DNA of 64,000 nucleotides, taken from Spinellus fusiger. Lineage: Eukaryota; Mucoromycota; Mucoromycetes; Mucorales; Phycomycetaceae. The notes beneath the pieces were generated by a model. That model was not told the origin of the DNA and made no database searches. It saw only the letters and a list, made by a program, of their open reading frames with translations. Each line of letters begins with the position of its first letter. The first letter of the stretch is position 1. The stretch spans positions 405,203 through 469,202 of the forward strand of contig JALLLS010000020.1 in assembly GCA_025094145.1 (NCBI GenBank), written 5' to 3'. Shown piece after piece: positions 32,695 through 45,300 of this stretch. The position numbers and the translations under genes are program-made.

Positions 32695-32873
32695 TGTTTA
32701 TTGTATGCTCAACGTTATGAAAATGTTCTCTCTAACACAAGAATTCATTCACTCACTCACTCAAACGCAATCACACACACACACACTTGAGAGAGTGGGA
32801 GTGAGAGAGAAGAAGAAAGAAAGAAAAAAAAGGGCACTTTCTGCGTCATGGTGCTGTGGCTGATGACGGAGTT

Positions 32874-34507
32874 CTATTTGATGGGGCAAAGCAGCTGGAA
32901 GAGGAGGAGGTTCTCTAATGCAATGACGCCTCGCTTGGAATAGGGTGTTCCTTGAGTCCAACAGGTGTGGAGAGGTGCCAATTGATGCACGTCCCATAGA
33001 ACTACTCTGTCATTGTACATGTGGACAGCATCACGGATGATATTGGCAAACACCCGACTTCTTTCTCCACCCCAAGAAGTGAAAGAGATGTTGCCATAAC
33101 CCATATACTGGGGTGTTCTTACGACGATCTTCTGGTGTGGGTAGGCCTTGTGCACTACAGCAGAGAGAAATGCATTGAAGGAAGTTTGAAAGACAGCAGG
33201 AGTCACTGAATCCAGGGCAATATCCCCATTCCCTGCACTAACAATAACAATATCTGCAGGTGGATGGGTGACTGATGGTTGCTGGATCTGCTGTTCCCAG
33301 TTCTCAGAGGAAAGAGTGTCTAGAGTAGAATAGTAGAATTGACCATTGCTGTGCCATTCTTCTGGGAATGTCAGTGGAGTGTTGGGATCAGTAACCCATG
33401 GATAGAGTGTGTGGGTTGGATCTTCATTATCATCATTACAGTGGCATGGATTCGTGGGATCAGTGACTTCATTGCACCAACGATTGCTATTACTAAGGGC
33501 CTTGAGGTTTCTATGGCCAGAAAAGAATCTCAGTCACAAGAGAATGCCGATGTGGGGCTTACCTTCTTACATTCCCATCTCCCCATACATGCACAGTTGT
33601 ATCTTGTAGGCACCTTGCTGCCTGTCCAATGGATGTGTAGTGGAAGCGACATGTATTAGGAACATACAGCGCACCACTCTCTGCATGATCCTCCTGTTTT
33701 GGACTGAACATCCCATAAAAGTCCAATGGATATTTAGACTGGAAGGCTGTCTTCTTCATCCAGCTGCCTTGCATAGAAGAATTCTCATTACAATCAGGAA
33801 GAGAAAGATGGGCAGGTTCTACAATCAAGGCATGAGGAAAATCCATTGCATAAGGATAATAAAGCCGGTAAAGAGGAGATTCCCACCAATAGTACCTCTG
33901 TTCAACAGATCCCTTCAGCTTATAGGTATCTGCCTGTGAGAATTGAACAGAGGCCAAATAGAGATAGCGATTGGGTATATGTTGCTGCAGATCAATTGTC
34001 ACTGTAGTGTTTTCTCCTATTGCTTGAAGAAGAATGCTGTCTGAAGGTCCTATTTCTCTCTTATCTAAAACGCGACTAAACTATCAGCAATACATGTTAC
34101 TGTATTGGCTATTGACTATACACATACTAGAACAACAATACAAGCAGACTCCCCTTCACGGATGACTCTATCTGTAGTGATGACATCGTCTTCATTCATA
34201 ATAAATAGCTTTCCTTCTATTCTATCCCAGCCAGGGTTTTCTTCTAGTCTAATGTGTGATTAGACCCGTGTTTTTCTTCTCTTTTTCTTTTTTCTTTTTT
34301 TATCTACACTTACAACTTATCTCCATTGACATTAGCACAGGCAGATCCGTACTGAATACTATCTGTACTCTTCTCTTTCTTCCATGACGAAAAGGATAGA
34401 CTCATTAAAGACTTATTCTCGGCATTAAAAGAGATATAGACAATTGTCATCAACAGAAAGAATAAGACAGTCAAGAGCACAAGAGCCTGCCTGCGAATAG
34501 CCTGCAT
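32874..34507 (-). CDS. Type II membrane protein with SGNH/PC-esterase-like domain
   Basis: Predicted 489-residue protein from four exons: 34314-34507, 34128-34248, 33563-34080 and 32874-33510. All phases close. A single hydrophobic segment follows a short basic N-terminus (residues 9-27, LVLLTVLFFLLMTIVYIS), giving a lumenal or extracellular C-terminus. The lumenal part resembles NXPE, PC-esterase or plant TBL-type acyltransferase/esterases: a GDS-like block VHVWGDGNVRR and a C-terminal D-x2-H block (LWDVHQLAP). Cysteine clusters (WCN, CHC) fit a secreted fold. The nucleophile Ser of the GDS block is replaced by Gly, so hydrolase activity is uncertain. The gene lies 180 bp upstream of the BRR2 start in the same direction. 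Confidence 0.66.
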
Positions 34508-35167
34508 AGTAGAATAAAGAAGAGTAGAAATAATCTACTAACAAGAATAAGTTATCTTGACTTTGACATAGTCTCCGATTGGATACTACAAACCAATTAG
34601 ACCAATCAGAATTGATTCCGAGGGTGGCTAAAGAAAAGAGGAGAAATAGAAAGTGAAACCCGAGTTCGGAGATATCATGGTTACTAAGATACGTGAATGC
34701 TTTGACAGTGAAATGTATTATTTCTTCACATTAAATCTCTGTTGTTGGTAGTGGCTTGATAGGCAATAATACCTAGAATGCTATTCAAGATTATATATTT
34801 ACAAAAACAACAACATAAAAGAAATAATAATAGTAGTAAAGAGAGAATAAGCAAAGAATAAGCAATATGATAACACAAATGAAAAGACAGTAATAAGTAA
34901 GAGCAGTAGAAAAGCAAAAAAGAAAAAAAAGAAAAGGTAATACAATGGTAGTAGTATCAAGGCAAAAGAGAGCAAGGAAGGTCTAGTAAGGTCTAGTACC
35001 GAGAGTAAATGAGTGGATGCGTAGATAAATAAAAGTGTGAGTGAGCGTGAATGAGTGCGTGTATGGGCAGGCGTAGAGATCAATGAAAGTATGTGTTGGT
35101 GTGTAGATGATAGGCTATGGACGGTGGACGATGATATAAGACATACTCAACACAACACATTCAAACA
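34508..35167. other. Intergenic region, purine-rich, no gene seen
   Basis: Promoter side of the SGNH-like gene and 3' side of SET2. Contains GA/AT-rich simple sequence at 34800-35050. Open frames here are low-complexity. Confidence 0.6.
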
Positions 35168-38100
35168 CTACTCTTTACGCGACTTTAACTTCAATGCAAA
35201 ATCAACCCCATGCATATCTATGAATTTCTCAATCTTTGCTCTAAAAGCACTCGTCACAGAACTCATTCTTCTTCCTGATTGTAGTTCTTTATCCACAACA
35301 TGGTGGGTTATCTATCAATACAACATGTCTTTATTAATACAAACTCCTCTCTTGTGCTGTTTACCTTTCGTGCAAGATTCTTAAACACTTCCTTATCTCC
35401 TTTCCATAAAGACTGCTGGCGTGCACTCATGTACTTGGTGACGATCTTACCCACCTCTTTCTTAAGATCAACATCATTAAAGAATGGCCCATGTACTTCT
35501 TCCCCCACAGACTGTGCATCGGCAGACTCACTGAGACTCACTGTGGGCGTTGTGATGTGAGGGGAGAGATGTGTCTTGTTCATATGAGAGAAAGTGGGAC
35601 TTGTAGCACTCTCTTGGTCTAGACACTTTTTCTTTCTTGGCACCAAGTGGGATTGTTCTCGTTGCTCTTCTCTCTGTTCATTGCAGGTACCTTTTTCTAC
35701 AGATGCCTCACTCGCTTCAGGAAAGGCCCATTGTGATTTACGAGTGATGAGATTATAATAGTACACTGTGCCCTCTTCTGTGCTGGTAGAGCGCCAATCT
35801 GTAGGGAGTTTGCGTGTCTGCGGTGGGGGTGGCTCATAAAGACTGCTCTCTGTAATACATGGGTAGGGTTCTTGGTAGGATAAAGAGAGATGGTAACCCT
35901 CGTCATAGTAGAGATCAGATCCATAGGTTGGACTGCCTATAGTTGTAGAGGGAATGTATCGGAACTTGGCTTCTCGGATGGAGAGGCCTACTTCTTGGTA
36001 GCTAGAGAGAGATGGGTTGGATCCAAGCATGGCTCTTGGTGCAGTAGGGATCAGTGGACGAGGAGGAAAACGCAGCTTCCATTCAATCTCTTGTAGAGTG
36101 ACATTAAGAGAAAGATACTCAAAATAGTCATCATCAGGATCAAAGTATTCTCGAGTGGATATAAAACGTGCTCTCTTCTGAGAACAGACCTCCTGTTCTA
36201 GTCTACGGCTTGTCTCTACAGGTACTACTGACAGTGATATATAAGGTACTTTTGTCTTTTTGTCACTTTTCCTCTTACCTGTGGCTACTGCTGCAGATGT
36301 GGGTGTGGGTGTGGGTATGGGTATGGATGTGAGTGTGGGTGTGGAGGTGGAGGTAGAGGTAGAGGTAGAGGTAGAGGTAGATTGAGGAGGAGGAAGAGGA
36401 AGAGGAAGAGGAAGAGGAGAAGGAGAAGAAGAGGAGGAGGTAGAGAATGAAAGGGATGGTGGTAATGATTTGGGTTCTACATACTGAGCAGAGTAAGCAA
36501 GAGAAGTTCTTTCTTTTTCTTGTCAACTTACTCCTCTCTTTGGAATACGATAAACACTCTTCAATAGACGCCACTCCTTCTCTAGTCTCTTTGCTAGTGC
36601 ACTGATAGTGGTGCTGGGATGTAGCATGAGTCTATGAAGAACATCAAACATCTTGCAGTCTTCTAGTCCATTTCTATTGGCCAGTGGGAGTCTCTCCAAT
36701 ACACACAATACCTACTCACCTACATCAACACCCACATCCACATGAATGGTATGGACATACCTTTGCCACAATAGCATGGTCACCCTTCCACTCTCCCAGC
36801 CAGAACTTGAGCATCTTCAAACCATGCAGTCTGACGAAATTCCGAAGCACCTCTCTTCCCATGGAATTATCAGGATTGGTGAGCTCCAGTCTAAGAAGAA
36901 GTCGGTTCACCAAATGGGCCTTCCCCACAGAATCCAGCATCTTCTTCACAAAGCTCTGTACTTCTTCTGGATCCTGGAGGGGTTGGGGTGGTCTTGATCG
37001 CTTTTTGAGGGATCTCTTCTGTGCCAATGTCACTGCCTGTTCTGAATCACTGTCTTCATCCGTGGGATGTCCTCTCTCTTCCATGGGTGGATCTGAGGCC
37101 AATGCCCCTCCAATATACCCTTTGCAGCAGGCCTCTCCACAATAGCATTTCTGAGCCACAGCACCATACCGTTCAAATTTATAGTCAAATGTAAACTCAT
37201 CTCCTGCCTTTACAGCACGCGTAGTGAAAATACCAATGCGCATGGTTTTGCCCACTACCCATTTCTGAGTGACGCTGTTGGGACGACATGAATGATTGAT
37301 AAACCGTGCCAAGCAGCCTCTTTTCGTAGCATCAATGATCTGTTTTCTGTTAACTTTTTCAACATGTCTACCAATAACAACAACAACCACAACCACAACC
37401 ACAACAACCACAACAACCACCGGGTGTCCAAGTGGGAGAAGAATGGCTTACCTCATCTGTTTTCAGAGTCATAAAATAGTAATGCTTCAATCCCTCTGCC
37501 TCATATTCCCTTGTGCGTCGGACAAACTCATGGTTGGGAATGACTTCACCAATGTACTCCATAATAAATGCATTGCTAAGCACTATCAATAAGTCATCTC
37601 TCCTTTTTTCTTTTTCTTTTTTTTTCTTTCCTGCTCTGAGGTGGTGGTGCATAGGAGAAAGACTCCTTCCATAGGACACTTACGCAGGAAGATCCGCCAA
37701 AGACCGAAGTCCAAATCCCTTTTTCTCGGTCTGAATCACATCTACCTTGGCATAATGACATCGTTGGAAGCGGCGGTTTCTGCAGTACTGCCCACAGTGG
37801 CAGTCTTCCACCATGCACTCCATGAACATGAGCCGGTTAATGCAGGCATCGTCATCTCCACACGCAGCAGCAGCATCGTCTGTCATGGGGTCGTATTTGC
37901 ACTCACATGGCATCGACTCCTCAGCAATAGATCTTCCCGTGGCTGATCCACAGTAGAGATTGGCAGTGATGTTCTCGTAGGTCTGGAGAGCTCTTTTGGT
38001 GACGGAAGGGTGGTGTAAATTACAGCTACCCATTGTACTCTTGCCATGGTGGTCGTAGTGGGTGGAGTGCCTAGGGGTGGAGCCTTCCCTTATGGAACCG

Positions 38101-38539
38101 TCATTGGGTGGTAAGAAAGCACTTTCAGCAAAGTCGCCCACTAACACTTGTTCTTCTTCTTCCTCTTCTTCCCTAATACCTTTTAACTCTTCTTGATCTC
38201 TTTCGTCATTGTCTCTGTCACTGTAGGGACTGTCCCCCATAATATCAATGGGATCTTCTCTTGAGTCATGGTCATCCACGGACTGTGGGTCGTTGGTGTG
38301 GCATGTCCATTCAGCAGGGTGCTTTTGGGAGAGAAAGGGTGTGTCCTCCATGGCCAGTCCAAGGCCTTTGTCTCTACCTTTGTCTCTGTCTCTGTCCACA
38401 ACTGCAGGGATGAGTGGGGTAGGTGGGTGTCTCTAGTGGTGCTGTTTACCTTTTGACGGATCCAGTGACAGTGTGCTGCTGTGGATGAGTCTTCTGGACT
38501 ATATAAAAAAGGAGATTACCTCAGGTTATCCTTGGACAT
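35168..38539 (-). CDS. SET2: Histone H3 lysine-36 methyltransferase Set2
   Basis: Predicted 958-residue protein from nine exons: 38520-38539, 38450-38493, 37684-38401, 37452-37575, 36761-37339, 36532-36711, 36279-36483, 35365-36227 and 35168-35311. Phase closes throughout. Domain order is acidic N-terminus; AWS (CECKYDP...CINRLMFMEC..CHCGQYCRNRRFQ); SET (GFGLRSLADLP, EYIGEVI, CLARFINHSCRPN, FDYKFERYG); post-SET (CYCGEACCKGYIG); a low-complexity Ser/Pro/Thr segment at 36290-36440; a WW domain (LPTDWRSTSTEEGTVYYYNLITRKSQW); and a C-terminal SRI domain (LKKEVGKIVTKYMSAR...NLARKITHHVV). The SRI domain binds phosphorylated RNA polymerase II CTD in known Set2, coupling methylation to elongation. 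First exon is only 20 nt. Confidence 0.95.
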
Positions 38540-39001
38540 GGTGGTAATGAGGTGGTAATGAGGTGAAGTGGGGTGAAGGGGAAAGAGAAAGGGGAAGCTA
38601 TCAGTCCTGCTGAGAAAGAGTGTGTGTGTGAGAGAGAGAGAAAAGGAAAGTCGAGGGAAAGGAGACGTAGGTAGCAAATGGCAAATGACAAATGACAAGT
38701 GGCAGGTGGCAGGTGAGAGTGACGGCTTTTGTTTTACTGAGAAAGAAAGACAAAGAAAAAAAAAAGAAAAAAAGACGGTTGGGATATCTTCAAAGGTAAA
38801 GGGCAAGGAAACAAGAACTTCCCTCCTTCCCTCCTTTATAGTCTAAGAATGGCAATACGAGCGGGATGGAAATGAGTAGGAGAAGGAAATTCAGACAGTG
38901 CTACACTTTATCATTGTCAGTGTAAATTAGTGTCTACTGCTGGCTTGTCCTTTTTATTTTTTATTTTTTTTATTTTATATTTTATTTTATATTTATTATG
39001 A
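38540..39001. other. Intergenic region between SET2 and the Akr1-type gene
   Basis: About 460 bp with a direct repeat of ACAAATG/GGCAAATG and GGCAGGT at about 38680-38715 and a purine-rich tract. Likely SET2 promoter. No gene seen. Confidence 0.6.
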
Positions 39002-41428
39002 TTATACTTCCATGATGTGCTTATTAATGGAGGGAGGTGATTGGATATCATACAGCTCGTACCAATTCTTGGGTTTGTTTCTATCTAGCCAAAAATCAGT
39101 GCAATTGGACCAACAGCCGTGATCAAAGACATTGCGCTTTCTGCCACGACGGTGGGTTCTCTGCTGGTGTAGGGCAGTGGCACCTGCCACCAGTTGAAGA
39201 CAAGGACAGGCATTGTTAGAATGAGAGTGAGAATGAGAGTGAGATTGAGAGTGAGAGTGAGAGTGGGAGTGGGAATGAGAGTGGGAGTGAGAATCCAATT
39301 GGACGGATGATGGAGGCAGATCCATGCTCACAGCACTCGTCAAGGGCTCAGTCCACATATCATGGTTCATGTACTCATAGCGGTGGGCATTAGCACTTTC
39401 ATTGGTGGTGGTGGCTACAGATATCTGATAGAGCTGCACAACAAGAAGAAACACAGACCAGGACAATTGTAGACAAACCCAGAGTGTAAGCACCAGTGTC
39501 CATGCATCGTAGGCAAAATAGCTACAGACTGTCTCTCCCACAAAACAAGTGGGCGAAATAGGCTGGAGAGGGGATTCCATGAAATCTGTTGCATTTCCAT
39601 CCGTCAGCCTTCTTATTAGTGCTATTGGACTTACAATGAAAAGACAAAGAAATAAACGCAAAGATGCCTGTTGCCATGTTGATCAAGAAGAGAATGAAAA
39701 AACGGTGGTTGTGGACACCAATACAGTTGAAGATCCACGGACAATGACTACACACCTTGAATTCAAACAGTGGCCATCTTTGATCACTTACTGGTCAAAG
39801 CGAGCCACGCAACGGTTGCATATTTTACAGTGCTTGGATCTCAAGGGTTTTTTAATCTTTTCATGTTTGTTTGTAACCGAGGTTTAGCTGTGCAAGGGAG
39901 AGGAGATGCAGGAACACTTACCATGCAGGAGATACAGAAATGGCGGATATCCATGCGATGTTTCTCGATCAATTCCTCCACCACAGACCGAATGGCATGG
40001 CGGGGTGGGTCCATGGGCAGGAATCCAGGATCTGCCTTGACAGCCTTGAAAAAGAAATACAAGGCAGTGGAGAAGCTGAGGACAAACACAACATTGGTTA
40101 ATAGGTAGTGGGATGTGACAGGAACAAGAATGCCACCCCATGCTAGAAGAACCCAAAAGGCACTGGATTGGAATATGCTTGAGAAATAGGGTGTCTTCCA
40201 CAGGGCATCGTGGGTAGGCACAGGGATGAGGTACTTGATGATGCCCACATGCATGGAGACAAAAGACAGAAGCCCCAGAGGCAGTCCAGAATACCAGGGA
40301 AGAGCACTCATTGTCTTGAAGAAGATACCTAGTGTAATAAAGGGAAGGCCATAGACGATGCGGTTGAGAGTGGTCTAGAGAAGAGATAGAGTGCAACTGA
40401 GTACAGCAGACAGCAAACAAGGGGGTACCTTGGAGAGAGGCTGTCCTTGCGAACCAGGATAGGTGCCAATCTTGGGCTCTTGCATGGGATTTCCTTTGGC
40501 ATTGACATCGAAATCAAGAACGGCTCTGTTCCATACAGACTCGAGCTTCTTTTCACGCACAAAGTCCATCACAGACTTGCCATTGATGTCTTTGGCCTCA
40601 GGGTCGACAGGATGGTCGAGCATCTTGCGAATACAGGTGCGATTGCCATTGACTACTGCCCAATGGAGAGGCGTGAGGTGTGTATGGTCTGTGGCAGCGA
40701 CATTGGCATCAAACTTCAATAGAATCTCCACTGTAAGAGCATGTCCTTGGTAGGCAGCCCACATCAGAGGTGTGTGGCCTCCTACATTGTCCGCGGTGTC
40801 TATTTCCATGCCATACAGCAGCAGATACAGCACCAGCATCGCATAGGAAGAATGAACAGCAAGATGAAGAGCATCAAAGCCCTGGTGATCTTTCAAGGCA
40901 GGATCGGCTCCCTCCTTGATAAGAGTATGGACAGAGGCAAGAGATCCCTTTCTGGTTTATATTTTATAGAGAGAGAGTGTGTGTGTGAGCCCATCGATGC
41001 CTCCTACTCCATGCAACTTACCTGGCTGCCCAGTGGAGGGGAGTGGCCTTGAGGTCTCCTGCAGTGGCATCCATGACAGCCCCCATGTCAATGAGGTACT
41101 TTACACATGTGTCGTAGTTTCCTATAGCAGCATAATGGAGTGCTGTTGTGCCCTCATCATCCACATCAGTCGCCTTGGCCTGCTTGCTCTCGAGTAGAAA
41201 GCGTATGGACTGAAGGGAGCCTCTCTGAGCAGCTTGGAATAGAGTCATGCCTTGACGGTAAGCAAGAAAAAGCCTTCAAACACACGCACTACCTTTCTCC
41301 CTGTCTGCCTGTGCGTTCTCCATGGACACCTGGCATGTGGGCGGTTCTTTCTTGGGCTGCCGTTGGAGGGGCGTCTGATCCGTCAGCAACAGTGGCTGCT
41401 TGTCTTGGACTTCTTCGCCAATAGACAT
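39002..41428 (-). CDS. Ankyrin-repeat DHHC palmitoyltransferase, Akr1/HIP14 type
   Basis: Membrane S-acyltransferase. Exons by hand: 41293-41428, 41022-41250, 40429-40951, 39922-40374, 39792-39856, about 39635-39747, then a final exon to 39002. The N-terminal half holds about five ankyrin repeats ([53 protein letters not shown]). The membrane part carries DHHC-CRD residues [25 protein letters not shown], with the DHHC motif split by an intron after the second base of the first His codon. The Akr1-type TTNE motif and the [13 protein letters not shown] tail are present. A (His-Ser)n run lies in the C-terminal cytosolic part (39215-39290). Between 39630 and 39690 the frame changes and only an unusually short intron (about 46 nt) would restore it. 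Confidence 0.9.
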
Positions 41429-42311
41429 TTTGTCAATAGCACACCTTAGTCTCTTCTCATATTTAATGTCCGATAGCCCTCTTTCCATTTGAAGGACCAC
41501 AGGTCCTGGTCATTGCTATTCTGATTGGATGTCAGTCGAGTGATCTTCCCCATTTTTATTATCCATGGCAACAGAAGAGTGGAGGGAATCGAATGACAGC
41601 ACTGATAACACCCTAGATGGCTATAGAAGTAGGAAAACCTATCCTTCTCTCTTCTGATTGGATAGAGTAAAGAAGAGAGGAGTTATTGGGTGAACCAACA
41701 CAAGCAAGTGAGAAATATTAAGTCATCCTTCTTGGGTTTGTATTGGGTGTAATTTGGAAATGAACTTTGGGCCCCATTGATAATGTGTCAGTGCATTCTG
41801 AACGGTGGTGCATTGATGGAAAAGGGAAGAAAAAAGAAGAAAAAAGAGAGAGAAATATATTCCCGCCTGTCATTTGTAGTGCTCTTATGGGAGGAGAGAG
41901 AGAGGGATTTGGAGGGATTTGGAGGGATTTGGATGAAATCCCAAGATATCATGGGGATTCTTTACCGAGAAATCACTACAAAACACGGCCAATGCCCTAA
42001 ACATAACTGGACAAGAAAAAAAAAAGGAGAGTAGACTAGGCTTGGAGGGAGTGTATGGGAGGAGGGAGACAGGAGCCAATAGAAATAGCCATCTACCACT
42101 GTCAGCCAATAGACACTACAAAGGCCTCCTGCTGTTGTAGGCGCAGTTCTTCCTACAAAATACAACGTACAGTTATCTCCTCTCTTATCTGTTCTTCTCC
42201 TCTCCAAGCACTGACTGCGGTCACTACTGCGCCACTGAGTCACCTACAAAAGAAATAGAAGGCCCTCTCTTATTTATTTTATTTTTCTCACTGACACTTT
42301 ATTCCTTCTTC
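41429..42311. promoter_or_regulatory. Shared divergent promoter region of the Akr1-type and NF-X1-type genes
   Basis: About 880 bp between two start codons pointing away from each other. Contains a GGAGGGATTT triple direct repeat at about 41900-41935 and a pyrimidine-rich stretch before the plus-strand start. No motif could be assigned. Confidence 0.55.
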
Positions 42312-45300
42312 ATGAGTTCTGCCTCTGCAACCCCCTCCACAGCCATGACAGCCGTTCCCAGTGTAAATAACACAACTGAACCTCAAGGCACCCAACCACG
42401 CCCAAAAGTACGTTGGCATAGACGACCAAAACCCACTCACTCACCCGCCACAACACCCGCCACTGCCGCCGCCACAACAGCAACATCTACAGCAACATCA
42501 CAGGCAAGTGACACGTCTTTATCGTCAGGGTCAGTGGTGTCTACCTCCAGTCCACAGCCGCCAAAGCAGCACAGGCCAAAGCAGCACAGGCCAAGGAACA
42601 GAAAGCCAAAGCAAGCACCAGGGGGTCCTCCTGATTCTGTTTCTGCACCAGGCACAGTGCAATCCTCCTCCCAGTCTCCTGTCAGTACACATACCACAGC
42701 CAACACACATACCACAACAAAATCAATTAGGGCTCATAGAAACAGAGCTCAAGGTCGTCTGACAGCAGAAGGGTCCAAGCAGTCCTCACCACAGCAACAC
42801 ACCAACCACCATAGCTACCACGCTAGAAAAGGCCCTGCTATCATAGCACCCGAGAGTGATGATTTGGCATCAGGTCTTGCGTATGAATTAAAAACATCCA
42901 AATATGAGTGTATGGTCTGTTGGGATGTTGTGCGTCCTGCCCATGCGACATGGACCTGTGATTGCTGCTGGGCAGTATTCCACATCCACTGTGTCCAAAC
43001 ATGGGCCACCAAATCACTCCAAGGTAAGCTATAGATATAAATAACATAGACTATATAACATCACCACCACTACCAAGAAGGGAACTCATTTCGTTTTCTT
43101 TTCTATTCATTGGGGGAAACAAACAAACAAAACAAAAAACAAAACAAAAAAACAAAACAAAACAGATCTTTCTACCAACAAAATGATCACATCATGGCGG
43201 TGTCCAGGATGCCAATACACACGTACAGGTGTTCCCAAGGACTACCTGTGTTTCTGTGGCAAGCAACGGAATCCTGAACTCAACAAGTACCTTACACCTC
43301 ATAGCTGTGGCCAATTGTGTAAGAAATCACGTCTCTGTCCTCATCCTTGTGTACTGTAAGTCCATGGATCCCCCATCAAAAAAGAAAGAAAGAGAGAAAG
43401 AGAAAGAAAGAGGGAGGGAGGGTGTGAGTCTGTCAATAAAAGGGACTTGTTTATTGACTTGTTTATTACTATTATCAGTCCTTGCCATCCTGGTCCTTGC
43501 TCACCCTGTACAGCCATGGGACCTCTTCTCACTTGTTTCTGTGGCCGACATTCTCGACAGACACGGTGTGCAGATACAGACTATTCTGTCCAAGGATACC
43601 AGTGTGAGGAAGTGTGTGGTGAGGTTCTGGGATGTGAAAAGCACAAGTGCAAAGACATGTGTCATTCTGGCCTGTGTTCTCCTTGCACAGTAGAAGAGGT
43701 TCAGCTGTGCTACTGTGGCCGCCATGAAAGAACAAGTCGATGTGGCAGTGGCAAGGCAATAGAGATCAAGGGCCATGTTGGACACTACAGCTGTGGTGAT
43801 GTGTGTGACAGGTAAAATCTATCAAAGAAAGAAAGAAAAAAAGAAAAAGAAAAAGAGTAACTCAACACAGGCCATGTTGGATGGGATGAACAGTACGTAT
43901 GCCTGTGGATACCATCGATGTGAGGCTACCTGCCATCCTTGTGAATCCACCCCCATGAAATGTCCTTACGACCCAAGTGTTGTTTCCACCTGTCCCTGTG
44001 GAGCAGAGAAGATAGAGGTGTTTGGCACACACCAACGCACTCGCTGCACAGACCCCATGCCGTCGTGTGGCAGGCTTTGTCCAAAACAGCTGCCCTGTGG
44101 CCATCCATGCCAGCAGACGTGCCATACACGGACATGTCCTCCCTGCAAGGAAACAGTGCAGGTGGCATGTCGCTGTCAATCCACAGCGTCCACGGCCACC
44201 TGCGCTAGTGTGAGTGAGGCGGAAGGAGGAGATGTCCCCGAGTGCAGCAGTGTGTGTCGATCCATGCGTCAATGTGGACGCCATCCCTGTGGCATTGTCT
44301 GCTGTCCGTTGGCCAAGAGCAAGGGAGGAAAGAAGAAGAGGCAGGGTGGATCTGACACTGCCCACGAATGTCCTTTGGTGTGTGGTCGTGTCTTGTCGTG
44401 TGGCAAACATCCTTGCCAAGAGAGATGCCACAAGGGACGCTGTCCTCCTTGCATGGGTAAGTGGAAAGGGAAAAAGGGGAAAGGGGAAAGGGAGAGAGAC
44501 ATGTCTCTCTCTACGGACTGCCTTCTTACTTTCTATCACTCTAGAGGCCAACTTTGATGAAGTGACCTGCCATTGTCAACGCACACGCTTAGAACCTCCC
44601 ATTCGCTGTGGTACCCAACTTCCTCTTTGTCCCTACCCTTGCCAGCGTCCTGCTGCGTGTGGACACATGCGCCTACTGCAGCACAACTGCCATCCTGACG
44701 AGGAACCCTGTCCTCCTTGCTCCATTCTTACAACACGCACCTGTGTTTGTGGCAAGACAGATCTCAAAAGCGTCCCTTGCTATCGTGAATTCCCTCGCTG
44801 TGGCCGTCTCTGTGATGGGCTTCTTGAGTGTGGAAAACACCGATGCATCAAGACATGCCACAACGGACCCTGTCTCACAGACAGCGAGGTGTGCCAGCAA
44901 ATGTGCGATGGGATCCGAAGCTGCGGCCATCCATGCAAGGGAAAGTGCCATCCTGGGGCCTGTCTTGAATCAGACCCTTGTTCTGTGCGCATCCGTACCA
45001 GCTGTGAGTGTGGACAGCACGTGGCTGAGATGCCATGTCGGGCTACAGGCGAGTCCAGCGGCTCCCAGCACGTCCTTCCCTGCGATGCCCTGTGTGCCAA
45101 GGTACAGAGAAACCGCAAGCTAGCCATGGCCCTGGACATCCAAAGGGACGAGGCAGCAGACACCCTGTCGATGGATGATCTTGGCTACTACGATGCGACA
45201 TTGCGGGAGTTCTACAGGGACCATGTCAGTTGGTGTGTGCAGGTGGAGAAGATGTTGATTGAGTTCTGCACCAGTCCACGCCAGACCCTCCACTGCAAAC

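Noticed and set aside
42437..44551. Several long antisense frames opposite the NF-X1-type gene
   Set aside because: The Cys-rich zinc-finger sense strand keeps the antisense open; sense strand has clear family motifs and closing splice phases.
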